Positions 1 through 10,576 of a stretch of DNA of 40,000 nucleotides are shown piece after piece. Each line of letters starts with the position of its first letter. The first letter of the stretch is position 1. Location: assembly GCF_023973825.1 (NCBI RefSeq), contig NC_090120.1:1812501-1852500 (forward strand), given 5' to 3'. The stretch comes from Plasmodium brasilianum. Lineage: Eukaryota > Apicomplexa > Aconoidasida > Haemosporida > Plasmodiidae. The translations under genes and the position numbers were made by a program. The notes beneath the pieces were generated by a model. The model ran no database searches. It saw nothing but the letters and a program-made list of their open reading frames with translations, and was not told the origin of the DNA.

Positions 1-1651
1 ATTAGTATATATTAGCACAAATATATTACGTATATACATACGTATATATAATATATACATACATATTTTACACTTAAATATTTATGCATAAATTTCATAA
101 CTGCATGTAAACTAAAAAAAAAAAAAAAAAGGGTTAAAGGAATGTGCAAGAGAAAAAATGCAAGCTGTTTGTTGCATGAAATATTTTCCCAATTGTGTAG
201 TTCCATTTTATTCTTTTGATTCTTCTGTTTCTCCCTGATGGTTTGAAACGATTTTTTACAAAGTTATCTGATCCTTGTCATTTGTTATATTGTTACACTA
301 CAAAAAGTTTTTTGCTATTTTGTTCTTTATTTTGCTCTTTCGTTTGTTCTTTATTTTGCTCATTCTTTTTTTTTTAATGAGCTATGAATTTCACTCAAGC
401 ACACATTTAAAGGGAAACAAAAAAAATTGAAAAAAATATAGCAATATAAAGCAGTATAAAGAAAATAATAAAATGCGTAAAAACAATACAGTACTAACAA
501 TACAAACAGTACAAAACAATAAAAAACAAAACAGATTAAATTAATTTTGTTATTATTTTTCGGCAATTACGTCCACATTTTGTGCTGATCTTTACGATTT
601 CAGCTTTTAGTTTCATTGTTTTTATGATTTAATGATTTAATGATTTAATGCTTTATTGTTTCGTTGTTTCGTTGTTCTATTGCTTTTTTTTTATTTTTTT
701 TTATATTTTTTTATTTTTTTTTTGTTTTTTATTTTTTTATTTTTTATTTTTTTTGTTTTTTAATTTTTTGTTTTTGTTTTTTGCTTTTTGGTTTCTGCAT
801 CTTAATTTTCCCTCTAATTTTGAGCTCTCATTTTTGGGTTTTTTAAAAAAAAAAAAAAAAAAAAAAATTATATATGTACAATATATATGTGCAATATATA
901 TATGCATAATTGTATATGTACCCACATGTATGATTTATACACGTGTAAACATTTAAGTGCACATATGTTACATTTAAATTGCTAGCCAACTTTTTGTTTT
1001 CTTAAAAAACATGATCACTTAAGTTTTTAAATCATTTCAAATAAAAGCTTTTGCATTTAACACGAATGTATTCAAAAATGTGTAGGTGTACATGAACACA
1101 TAAACTCATAAGTAAACACGTACATAAATACATGATAAATGAATGATAAATACAATACGAACGCATAAATATATATACATTACAAACACATATACATATA
1201 CATTATAAACGCATACATATATACATACTAAAACACCCTTATACATACATATAAACTTTTATACATCAGGTGTATTTACCTTCATTACTGACAATTTTTT
1301 TTTTTTTTTTTTTAAAGTCGTACAATCGCTAAAGTTGCTTTGTTTTTTTTAAGTTTTAATTTTTTTTTTTTTTTTTTTTTTTTCCTCTCAACTTTGCGTC
1401 GTTTGCTTTGTTTGCTTGTTAGGCATTTTTCGTGGTTCAACTTATCACTCTCTTTTTTTTTGTATTGCTTCCTTTCTTTCGTTTCGTACTTGTATCGTTA
1501 CGTACTCGCATCATTACGTACTCGCATCATTACTTATTCGCATCGTTACGTATTCACCTCGCTAGTCTTCTTTTCTTTTCCTTTTTTTAAAAAATTAGCA
1601 CTATCCGTGTGCATTTATTGTTCAAAAAAAAAAATTAAAATAAAATAAATA
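1..1651. other. Intergenic, upstream of profilin
   Basis: I see no supportable gene here. The stretch is A+T rich with long T or A runs (about 664-780, 845-866, 1291-1312, 1359-1383) and TATA/TACA microsatellites near 860-920 and 1140-1240. The part next to profilin (about 1260-1651) should hold its promoter and 5' leader. Malaria promoters have no reliable consensus, so no site is called. Short open frames in it are products of homopolymers and are not credible. Confidence 0.7.
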
Positions 1652-2247
1652 ATGGAAGAGGAATATTCTTGGGATAGTTACTTGAATGACAGACTTTTAT
1701 CGACTAATCAAGTATCAGCAGCAGGATTAGCTTCGGTATAAAGAGACGCACAAAAAAAAAAAATATATTAACATTTACATTTATTTTCTTCTTTTTTTCT
1801 TTACCCATTCGTCTTACTTTGACATGGTGGCATACACCCCTACACACACATGCACATGCACATAAAAATTTACGTACATATATATATATATATATTTATT
1901 TATTTACCGCCGTACGTGTACTGGTCTGCTTTCCCATCTTACTTTGTTTTTACTTCATTATTTAAGGAAAAAAAAATAATAGAAAAGTAAAAAATGGAGG
2001 AGGGAAAACACTATATTATTAACGTACATACATTTTTGTACTCTTCTTCTTTTTTACAAATTTTTAGGAGGAGGACGGAGTAGTGTATGCTTGTGTTGCC
2101 CAAGCCGATGAGAACGATCCCAACTTTGATAAGTGGACGCTCTTTTATAAGGAGGACTATGAGATAGAAGTAGAAGACGAAGTAAGAAGCGAAAAAAAAA
2201 AAAAAAAAATGCACATAATAAATAAATAAATATATAAATATATATAC

Positions 2248-2292
<45 letters not shown>

Positions 2293-2995
2293 GTGTAATC
2301 TTGTACCACTTGAGTATCACATGGTGCAGGGCTGTTTTGCGTGAACTCCTTGTGCTTGTGGAATTTATTTACTCGAATGGTACTAACAATTCTGTTTGCT
2401 TTTACATTCATTTGTGTTACTACTCGCGTCGATACACCCATTTCCTTAATTTTTTTGCTCGAAGAATGGTAACAAGAGTAAGAAGACTATCAATGAAGGA
2501 CAAACTTTATTAACAGTATTTAAGGAGGGTTATGCACCCGATGGTGTATGGCTGGGGGGAACCAAGTATCAGTTTATAAACATTGAAAAAGATTTAGATT
2601 TTGAAGGGTGCACATTCGACGTTGCTACATGTGCCAAATTGAAAGGGGGGCTTCACTTAGTTAAAGTACCTGGGGGAAATATTTTAGTTGTGATATATGA
2701 CGAGGAAAAGGAGCAGGATAGAGGTTGGAACAAATGAGCTCGAGGGGCAGGCTCCCTCCATGTGCATGCATATATAAAAATATGTATATAATACACATGT
2801 GTTTATTTGTATATACGTGTATATGTGCATATGAAGTGGGGTTTTTACCCTGTCTTGGGCTACTTATTGGGCACATTTCGTTTTTGCTTTGTTTTGATTT
2901 TTTTTTTTTTTTCTTTTTTTTCCCCTCCATTTTTAGGAAACTCGAAAATTGCGGCTTTAACATTTTCGAAGGAATTAGCCGAGAGTGGCCAGTGA
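1652..2995 (+). CDS. PFN: Profilin (actin monomer-binding protein), four exons
   Basis: Profilin binds G-actin and feeds actin polymerisation in the parasite cytoplasm; apicomplexan profilin supports gliding motility. I assemble four exons: 1652-1735, 2068-2181, 2465-2723 and 2937-2995, with GT..AG introns (donors gtataa, gtaaga, gttgga). The phases are compatible and the total is 516 bases, giving 171 residues, the usual Plasmodium profilin length. The product starts MEEEYSWDSYLNDRL and carries the family stretches VVYACVAQ, EGYAPDGVWLGGTKYQF and KLKGGLHLVKVPGGN, ending AALTFSKELAESGQ. These match my recollection of Plasmodium profilins closely. The ATG at 1652 fits the conserved N terminus; exon 1 is preceded by a poly-A rich leader. 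It converges with the aminopeptidase gene. Identification is near certain; the only soft point is the acceptor of exon 3, tgctcgaag, which has a weak pyrimidine tract. Confidence 0.96.
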
Positions 2996-4301
2996 AGGAG
3001 TGAAGAAATGAGAAGTGGAAAAAGTTTACGTGTGGGAATGTATATATACTTTTTCCTGTACATAAATTTTGCGCACACACAGTATATACAATGGGGGTGG
3101 TGGGATACGGGTGTACCCCTCATCGAGTGGAAGTACCACGTTTGAACAAGATTTTTTCACCCAAATAAATAGCTTGGCTATTTATGCTTTTTATTATGCA
3201 TTTTTTATACTTTTTATTATGCATTTTCTATACTTTTTATTATGCATTTTTCATACCTTTTATTATGCATTTTTTATACTTCTTATTATGCATTTTCTAT
3301 ACTTTTTATTATGCATTTTTCATACCTTTTATTATGCATTTTTTATACTTTTTATTATGCATTTTTCATACCTTTTATTATGCATTTTTTATACTTTTTA
3401 TTATGCATTTTTCGTACTTTTTATTATGCATTTTTCGTACTTTTTATTATGCATTTTTCATACATTGTTCTTTCTTTTTTTTTTCAAATATTACTTTTAT
3501 GGGAAATAAATTTACATGCGCACATGTAGACATATATGTAAATACATGTACATAAGCGCCCACATTTCCAATTTAATACGATTTATTTAAAACATCATTG
3601 TTACTTAATAAGGAGATCCTCATAAGGGGGTAAATGGCAAATTATTTAAAAACCGTCCCATATTATATTTTATACGAAAAATTGTAAATGCTTAATCTGC
3701 TGCGAGCTAATGAGGTGATATCTGTTTTTATGCAAGTATTTTTTTATGAACAGGCAAGAATTTTAAGCCATTTAAAAAAAAAAAAAAAAATAAAATAAAG
3801 ATAAAATAAAATATAATATAATAAAATGGAAAAAAAATAAAATAAAATAAAGATAAGTAAAATAAAATATAATAAAATGGAGATAAACAAAATAAAATAG
3901 GGTGGAAAAAAAAAAAAAAAAAGGAAAAACCCCATATGAATGTTCACTACGCAAGTTCTGTTTTCGTCTAAAGTTCGCTTTATATGCCTCGTTTATACAT
4001 AACTGCGCATAGATGGGCAGATGAACACATGAACGTAAAAAAAATGAAAAGAAAAAATGGTACTTGTGTAAAGGAGGAGAGGGAGAGGAGGGCGAGGGTA
4101 AAACAGCCATATGGGGCTAAACATATACGCAAACGGGGAATTGATATGCTTACACATACACATACGTATATATACATACACATGCATGTGTCTATATACA
4201 TACATGCACCTCTGTTTATGCTTCCTTCATTGGATAGGCGCTCCGGAGGGAAAATTGAAAATAGGTATATCGCTTTCTCTGTGGGAGGAGTTCCCCCATC
4301 T
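2996..4301. other. Convergent intergenic region with 3' UTRs
   Basis: This region lies between the stop of profilin (+) and the stop of M18AAP (-), so it should contain both 3' UTRs and polyadenylation sites. It holds a 23-bp minisatellite (listed separately), A-runs at about 3774-3790 and 3906-3922 flanking an (A/T)AAATAAAAT-rich block, and TACA/TATG microsatellites at 4150-4200. I see no credible coding exon. Confidence 0.7.
3186..3466. repeat. 23-bp minisatellite, about 12 copies
   Basis: The GCA of a conserved core TTATTATGCATTTT recurs exactly every 23 bases from 3198 to 3451 (twelve occurrences). Between cores the unit varies in one or two bases (tatac, catacc, cgtac). Every unit contains the palindrome ATGCAT. 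Because 23 is not a multiple of three, the long open frames through it alternate reading phase and are not genes. Confidence 0.9.
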
Positions 4302-5885
4302 TTAAGTATCCCCTACGCAGGATGATAGTACCCGATTGTAGTATGTGTAGAAAGCCAAAGTGCCTTTTATTAAGTAATAAATATCATGGACAGCTGCTAT
4401 TTCTCTTATTGAATGCATGGCTAACTGAGGAATACCGATGTCTATACCAGGCATAGATAAATTTGAAGCGACCATTGAACCTACTGTACTACCACATGGT
4501 GTATCATTTTTAACCATAAAATTTTGATACTTTATTGTTTGCTTATATTCATTAGCAAACAATTCAAATGTTCTTTTAATTAAACATGCATAATATGGTG
4601 CAGTAACGTAATTTTTATTTGTGTTATATTTGATAGCGATTCCTTCATGAAAATATAAATGATGGTTAGTCTGTACAGTTTCTGGATAATTAGGATGACT
4701 ACAATGTGCCATATCAACATTTAATATAAAAGATCTGTTCACTAGATTGCCATAAATTTCATCCACACTTGTATTACCATTGCTGATGTCGTTCATAAAA
4801 ATCGATGTTATAATTCTTTCAATAAAGTTTTTGGTAAAATATGACTGAGCCCCTATTTCACTCAGGGAACCGATTTCCTCGTGGTCATACCCGATACATA
4901 TATATAGGTTGTTATCATAGCTGCATTTGTCCTGCTCACCACTGCCACTGCCACTATCACTTACATCACGACTTCTTACATTTTTCACCAACTCGATAAA
5001 AGCCTCAAACACGCAAAAGGAGCCGACAAGGTTGTCAAACCGAGCCCCTTCTATGAACTCTTCATAAACTCCGGTAAAACATGGCTCCTGTGCATCCATT
5101 AGGCACAGCTCGAAATCTAATATATCTTCTTCATTACAATTTAATTCCTTTGCTAAAATGTATAACAGGGGAGAAGAGTTTACGTTTTCTTTCTGCTCTT
5201 GTTCTAGATGATCTTGTGTTGTTCCTTCCCCCTGTGTGCTTATCCCTTCTTGGCGTTTTTGTAATTCGTTTTCGTCCGAGCTCTTCTTTGTTATTCCTTT
5301 CCTTTTTTTTATTAACTGGTCATACAAAACTGTAGATAGTATAGGTTTCAAATGAGTTTCATAATTTATCTTAACAGTAAATTCAAATCTTGTTCTATGT
5401 TGTAAATGTATAGCTAAACTTGGCAAAAAGAATAACGATTTGTTTATTTGTATTAATCGTTCAATTAATTTATTGTCCTTTTTAAAAACTACTTGACCGG
5501 ACAATCCTAAGCCTCTATCAAACCATGTATTCCATAAACCTGATCCATAGCATTCAACATTTATTTGATTTATTTTACTTTTTACTATATTATTATTAGG
5601 TGAAATTTTTAAAGCACAAGAATCGATATGTCCAATTGATATTAATATGGACCCATTTTCTATATTAAAATTTTTACCAATAAAAAAACTACAAATATTC
5701 CTGTTCTCCTTGCTTAATACATAACCTTCATTTTTTTGTAAATTCCATTTTTCTCCTTCACTTATGGGTATTAAACCATTATTTATTAATTTATCTCTTA
5801 AATTTTTACAGGCCAAAAAGCTACTTCCACTCTTTCTAATGAACTTTATGACCTCCTGCGCATATTCTCTTGCTTTAGTGTCCAT
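4302..5885 (-). CDS. M18AAP: M18 aspartyl aminopeptidase (M18AAP), single exon
   Basis: This is a dinuclear-zinc metallo-aminopeptidase that removes N-terminal Asp/Glu from peptides. In P. falciparum it works in the final breakdown of haemoglobin peptides in the cytosol. The 527-residue product has all M18 metal and catalytic signatures: GHIDS (His86), ARFDN (Asp284), HEEIGS (Glu336/Glu337), VDMAHCSHPNY (Asp391) and QLAMHSIREIA (His491). A hydrophilic low-complexity insertion at about residues 195-237 (KKRKGITKKSSDENE onward) and a Ser/Gly-rich one near 305-320 are the sort of loops that vary among Plasmodium orthologues. There is no signal peptide. The start at 5885 gives MDTKAREYAQ, matching the family N terminus, and the stop is TAA at 4302-4304. 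It is convergent with profilin and codirectional with the release-factor gene. All key residues are present, so I expect an active enzyme. Confidence 0.97.
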   Translation of the reverse strand: MDTKAREYAQEVIKFIRKSGSSFLACKNLRDKLINNGLIPISEGEKWNLQKNEGYVLSKENRNICSFFIGKNFNIENGSILISIGHIDSCALKISPNNNIVKSKINQINVECYGSGLWNTWFDRGLGLSGQVVFKKDNKLIERLIQINKSLFFLPSLAIHLQHRTRFEFTVKINYETHLKPILSTVLYDQLIKKRKGITKKSSDENELQKRQEGISTQGEGTTQDHLEQEQKENVNSSPLLYILAKELNCNEEDILDFELCLMDAQEPCFTGVYEEFIEGARFDNLVGSFCVFEAFIELVKNVRSRDVSDSGSGSGEQDKCSYDNNLYICIGYDHEEIGSLSEIGAQSYFTKNFIERIITSIFMNDISNGNTSVDEIYGNLVNRSFILNVDMAHCSHPNYPETVQTNHHLYFHEGIAIKYNTNKNYVTAPYYACLIKRTFELFANEYKQTIKYQNFMVKNDTPCGSTVGSMVASNLSMPGIDIGIPQLAMHSIREIAAVHDIYYLIKGTLAFYTYYNRVLSSCVGDT

Positions 5886-6483
5886 CTATATATGTGTTGA
5901 GGTACCTAACTGGAGTGAGGAAGGGGAAGTCGAGGAAAAGGAATACTACTCCTAATTTTGTTAGCTTCTTGGGGATACTTCCGCGATTGTACAGTGTATA
6001 TGTGCTCGTGTGCGTGCACGTATGCATGTATATTCCTATTATCAGACTAATTTACCTACTTTTCTTTCCCTTTCTGGAGTTGGGTCAACCTGTAATATTA
6101 TTATAATATTTTTAAATACTCTCTTGTATGGATGGGGGAAAAAAAAAAAAAAATATTAAAAATAATGTTCATAATATATGTGCCACCTTTTTTTTTGGGG
6201 GGGGGAGCGTGAAAAAACAGTTAACTAAGTTATGCAAAAATGTTAACGTTGTCATTTATACATATGGTTGGCACAATTTACAAGTTGCTAAAATTTAATC
6301 GGATTATTTTAATAAGTTTTGATGACTTCTGATGACTTTCTCAAAAAAGAGGAGCAATTAAGCTAAAATTGAATACATGAAAATATGAAAAATTGACGAG
6401 CTAAAAAAATTTTTAAGTTCGCCTTAACATGTTGCGTATATTCTGAACTGTTCAGGTTTTTTCCGAGTATAAAAAAAAAAAAA

Positions 6484-6737
6484 TAATAAAAATAAATAAA
6501 AAAAATGAATAAATAAAAAATAATAAGAAATAGATAAAAAAAAAAAATGAATAAATAAAAAATAAGAAATAGATAAGAAATAGATAAGAAATAGATAAGA
6601 AATAGATAAAAAAATAGGTAAAAAAATATATAAAAAAATAGATAAAAAAATAGATAAAAAAATAGATAAGAAAATAGATAAGAAAATAGATAAGAAAATA
6701 GATAAGAAAATAGATAAGAAAATAGATAAAATATAAA
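6484..6737. repeat. A-rich minisatellite, 11-12 bp unit (aaaatagataag type)
   Basis: The array is made of AAATAGATAAG and AAAATAGATAAG/A variants, with an initial part of AAATGAATAAATAAAAAAT. On the minus strand it reads as open low-complexity Leu/Phe/Ile/Ser frames because it lacks stop codons. It lies about 0.6-0.85 kb upstream of the M18AAP start. Confidence 0.85.
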
Positions 6738-7601
6738 TAAAAAGTAGAATAAAAATTGGTAATAAAAAATCCATTTGCTTTTGAAGAGGTTAGGGGGATG
6801 CACATACATATATACACCTACGCACAGGTGTACATGTGTACACTTACACATGTATACATGTATTCTTGTAAACGTATCTATTATGCCTCACTCTTACACA
6901 CAACGTGTTAATATTACGCATGCCATTATTGGTACATATACACCTATATCATTTATTAAGTGCTCAATTTTACGTATGAATTGTTATGCATGTATTAACG
7001 TTTACAAAGGTACAATATCTAAGCTTCCTGTACACGAAATATTTCTAGTGGCACAAAGGAATAAGGAGAAGCAGTAAAATAAGATGATGCCCATTGTTAC
7101 AGTAAAAACTAAACGAAGCCCCTTTTCACTTTTATAATTTATTTGACTTTATGTGGATATTACGTTCATTACACATTTGCATACTTATGTATACATTAGT
7201 ACACACGTGTACACATTTATACATGTACATACATGTGCATAAATATATATGTGTATAAACACCTACCACCATTTTGAATAGTATGCTTAAATTGTGCTCT
7301 TTTTATAGTTAACTCTTTTACATTGCACCTTATGACGTCTGACAGTTACTCATATCATCATGCACCCTTCTCTATTAACTTACAAATTCTCATAAATACG
7401 TAAAAAAATCATTTTTCGCCCAATGAGGCAATCTTATTAGTGGTTTATATGGAAATCATGCATTATTATGTTAGCGGGTTATTCTTTTTTTTTTTTTTTT
7501 TTTTTTATTCATTTATTTTGTTACTTCTTGTACTTATAGTACATGGTAAACTTGATATCCCTCTTCACTTATATAATATTCAACACTTTGCCAAATTAAA
7601 A

Positions 7602-7623
7602 AATGGCTGCCTTAACAGCCATT
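7602..7623. other. Perfect hairpin, 8-bp arms and 6-base loop
   Basis: AATGGCTG (7602-7609) and CAGCCATT (7616-7623) are exact reverse complements around the loop CCTTAA. The segment is less A+T rich than its surroundings. It lies about 0.5 kb beyond the release-factor stop codon, on the 3' side of that gene. A role in RNA 3' ends is only a guess. Confidence 0.5.
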
Positions 7624-8106
7624 ACCTTGATGTAGTAAACGCGTATACATATTGACATACTTAACGAAATAGGATAATCTTTGTCATTCATTTTTGTCAT
7701 TCATTTTTATATTTATTTCGTTATGCGATAGCTTTAACGTTTTCATGTGCGTAAGGAATGGAACTCCTTTCCCCTACTTTACGAATTGTACTACACTAGA
7801 ATGTTCTTTTCGAAATAAAAAAAAAAAAAAAGAAATACGGAAGGAATGATGATAAAACAAACTAGTTGTTTTTCCCACAATTGTTGCAAGGGAAGAAAAA
7901 GAGGAATTATAAAATTTCATAAGTGAAAAGATTTAAAATTATTTAAAAAAGGGGTATAAGCTATTAAGAAATGTGAGCAGTATGTGCAATTCACATACAA
8001 GTGCAGTGTATCAGATGTTCCAACTTCAAATAGCCGATTACAATACGCTTTAACAGTTAGCGGATTGTGGAAAAAAAAAGAAAAAAAAAAAAAAAAAAAA
8101 AAAAAA

Positions 8107-9581
8107 TTACTTCCCCGCACGGGAGAGAATATACATTAAGGTCTCGTCAACAATATTTTGGTAAAAAATTTTCTTTTTTTTATTAATTAACTGAATTAAA
8201 TGATCACCTTTAAAAAATTTATGTATGTCGGAATATTGAACATTTGCTACATGATCTATAACAACATCATGTATAAAGTTATATGTCCTTATTTTTTCAC
8301 TTCTATTTCCACTCAATTTTTGATTTTTTTTATCCTTTAAATAAATTATTTTCTCTTGTTCATAATAAAAATTATATAGTTTACTCCTCAAAAGCTCAAT
8401 GGCAATACTTTTATTTTGTATCTGACTACTAGTTTTCTGTACTTCAACAGTTATGTTTGTGGGTTTGTGAACAATTTTAACACACGTTTCGTTTTTATTT
8501 ACACTTTGTCCACCTGCTCCTCCTGATCTTTTTGTTTCAATAAGGAGATCTGTTTTTGAAAAATTAATTTTTTTTTGTAGCTTATCTTTTATTCTTTTTT
8601 CATCAAATATTAATACTATGGATGTGGACGTTTGTATCTTTTTGCTGTTTATTGGTACTCGTTGAACTCTGTGTATACCTATTTCTTGAGCAAAATTTTC
8701 ATACACATCTTTTCCTCGAATATGTACAACAATGTTTTTATTACCACCCTTGGTCATGTCGTCTGTTATTCGGTTTTTCACCTCATATTCATAATTTTTT
8801 TTTTTACAAAAATTTTCGTACATGGTAAATAATTTCTTACTGAATAGCAGGGCTTCTTGCCCCCCTACCCCCGGGGTTATCTATAAGGGAAGAGTGCATC
8901 CAAGCAGTGTGCCCTGGAGGGCACGTGCGCGCGCGTATGTATGTATTTATTAACGTATTTGCGCACACACGAATATGTATGCACGTTTTCTATGTATACA
9001 TTTATGTATATGTTTGCACGTTTGTGTGTACTTATTTTCGAGGGCGGACTCACCTCCATCTTCACTTCATCCGTGTCCAGGTGATGGTTATCATTGACAA
9101 AGGATTTGTAAAACTCGACAATCTGCTGCACTAGGGTACCCTGCACATTCCACAGGTTGCGTTTGAGCTCTTTTATATCATCATCATCATCGTCATAGTT
9201 ATCATCGTTATTATCCTCCTCCTTCTCCTCAAGTTCGTCGTTCATAAGTTCGATTTTATTTTTCTGTTCCTCATCCTTCTTCTTCGCCCCTGTGTCTTTT
9301 GACTGCACACCTTTTTCCATCCCATTTTTGCTCTCCTGGACAAGTTCTTTATACAGATCTAGGTCCTCACACAATGATTTCATCTCTTTTGATTTTTCAT
9401 GTATTTTTATAATTTTTAAAAAAGCTTTATTACTATCATCACATGGCATGGTAATATTTCTCTGTGCAAGTTCCATTAGTAATTTCCGTTGGGTGGGAGT
9501 TAAATAGGTTATATAGGAAAAACAAAATTTACATTTTGGCTCAAAAAAGAGTTTACTCAATGATCTAATCTTTCTGTTCAT
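8107..9581 (-). CDS. Organellar class I peptide chain release factor, RF1 type, two exons
   Basis: Class I release factors read stop codons on the ribosome and trigger peptidyl-tRNA hydrolysis with a GGQ loop. I join exon 9581-9054 to exon 8880-8107 across a GTGAGT...TATAG intron; both ends are phase 0. The product is 433 residues. The join makes E-ITPGVGGQEALLF, the counterpart of bacterial RF motif I R.GTGG.EA. Further on come GIHRVQRVP (244-252), GGAGGQSVNKNE with GGQ at 299-301, and TYNF near the C terminus. The N terminus MNRKIRSLSKLFF is basic without a hydrophobic signal peptide, which favours the mitochondrion over the apicoplast. An acidic, Asp-rich stretch interrupts domain 1. The loop after RVP is PINSKK rather than the RF1 PxT form and looks two residues short. 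An extra 5' exon cannot be excluded (see 9641-9963). Confidence 0.88.
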
Positions 9582-9889
9582 GTATTTCGTTGTAATGAAA
9601 TAATAGCTAGCTGTTGCTGTGATTTTTTTTTTTTTTTTCAATGGATAAGTTTATGGTAAATAGCGAAAACGTCTGTGGAGGGCGGGAGAACGGAGGTATG
9701 TGCATTCATATAAACATAAATGTGCGTAAATATTTGTATATTATATGTATATGTATATATGTATATATATATATATATGCTTGTTTGTGTGTTGTTAGTT
9801 GACGTATGCACTTATACAGGCAGGTATTATGTAGGTGTTCATTAAGGCCAAAAGCCAGCAGCGTGCCCCTACAAACAATTGAGAGGATG
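9582..9889. other. Intergenic upstream of the release factor
   Basis: It begins with a T16 tract (9624-9639) next to the release-factor start. A plus-strand ATG at 9641 opens 19 codons ending at a good GTATGT donor. Microsatellite TATG/TATA follows at 9740-9780. A GC-richer patch sits at about 9845-9890. No homology was recognised. See the finding on exon-like segments. Confidence 0.5.
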
Positions 9890-9963
9890 TTAATTTGCTA
9901 AAGAGGGGTATACCTCAAGCGTTTTGAAGAGAATGTTCGAGCTGCGATAAGTTAGCTTCTTCC
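9890..9963 (-). other. Exon-like segment of uncertain parentage
   Basis: On the minus strand an acceptor ccattttag is followed by an open, GC-richer segment encoding KKLTYRSSNILFKTLE, then either a GTATAC donor or continuation to VYPSLAN and a TAA stop (9890-9892). Phase analysis allows it as a last exon of the DHHC gene, joined from a donor at 10286/10285 (A|GT with GG following), giving an alternative C terminus. It could also be an upstream exon of the release-factor gene, since a phase-0 acceptor ccctccacag lies near 9690. I cannot choose between these. Confidence 0.35.
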
Positions 9964-10086
9964 CTAAAATGGTAAAATGTTCAAAATATATGTGTGTAAA
10001 AATATACTCAGTGTAAAGTATGCACGAGATAACATGCTGGTGGATAGTACTGTAGCCACTTTTCCGTTTCTTTTTTTTTTTTTTTT

Positions 10087-10216
10087 TCATTTCTACTCAT
10101 TCGTTTCTACTCATTTGTTTCTACTCATTTGTTTCTTCTCATTTGTTTCTTCTCATTTGTTTCTTCTCATTTGTTTCTTCTCATTTGTTTCTTCTCATTT
10201 GTTTCTTCTCATTCGT
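10087..10216. repeat. 14-bp minisatellite (tttgtttcttctca type), about 9 copies
   Basis: Units TTGTTTCTTCTCAT recur every 14 bases, the first few being TTGTTTCTACTCAT. The array sits just downstream of the DHHC gene's last confident exon on its coding (minus) strand and continues into shorter TTATT repeats to about 10260. Confidence 0.9.
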
Positions 10217-10250
10217 TTTTATTCGCGTGTTCTTATTCATTTATTTTTAT

Positions 10251-10543
10251 TTATTTGCATCTATTTCTTTCTTTCCTTTTCGTACTGCTCTTCCAGAGGA
10301 TTTCGCCCCGCTTTCCAAATACTACAATTTCTTTGCGCATAAAATATGACAGCAGAGAATCGCGCAATTTTTGAAGGAATAAAAGAGGCAAAGGGAAGTA
10401 ACAAAAGTAAACTAATACATTTTTACTGTAACTTAAAAAAAATGGACTATTATATTTTTTTGAAAAATTTTTCAAGTAGGGTATTTTCCCGGGTGACCCA
10501 TTTTCCCATGTTGTTTCATTAATCTGCGAACAGGGAGAAGGGG

Positions 10544-10576
<33 letters not shown>

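Larger units (their letters stand above)
5886..8106. other. Intergenic between M18AAP and the release factor
   Basis: This should include the promoter and 5' leader of M18AAP (right side of that gene) and the 3' UTR of the release factor. It contains a repeat array at about 6484-6737, poly-A/T tracts (for example 7482-7506 and 8086-8106), a G-run at about 6198-6206, and a perfect 8-bp hairpin at 7602-7623. A plus-strand open frame at 7440-7655 has a protein-like tail preceded by a possible acceptor (tacttatag, ending about 7539). I could not link it to other exons or to a family, so no gene is called. Confidence 0.6.
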
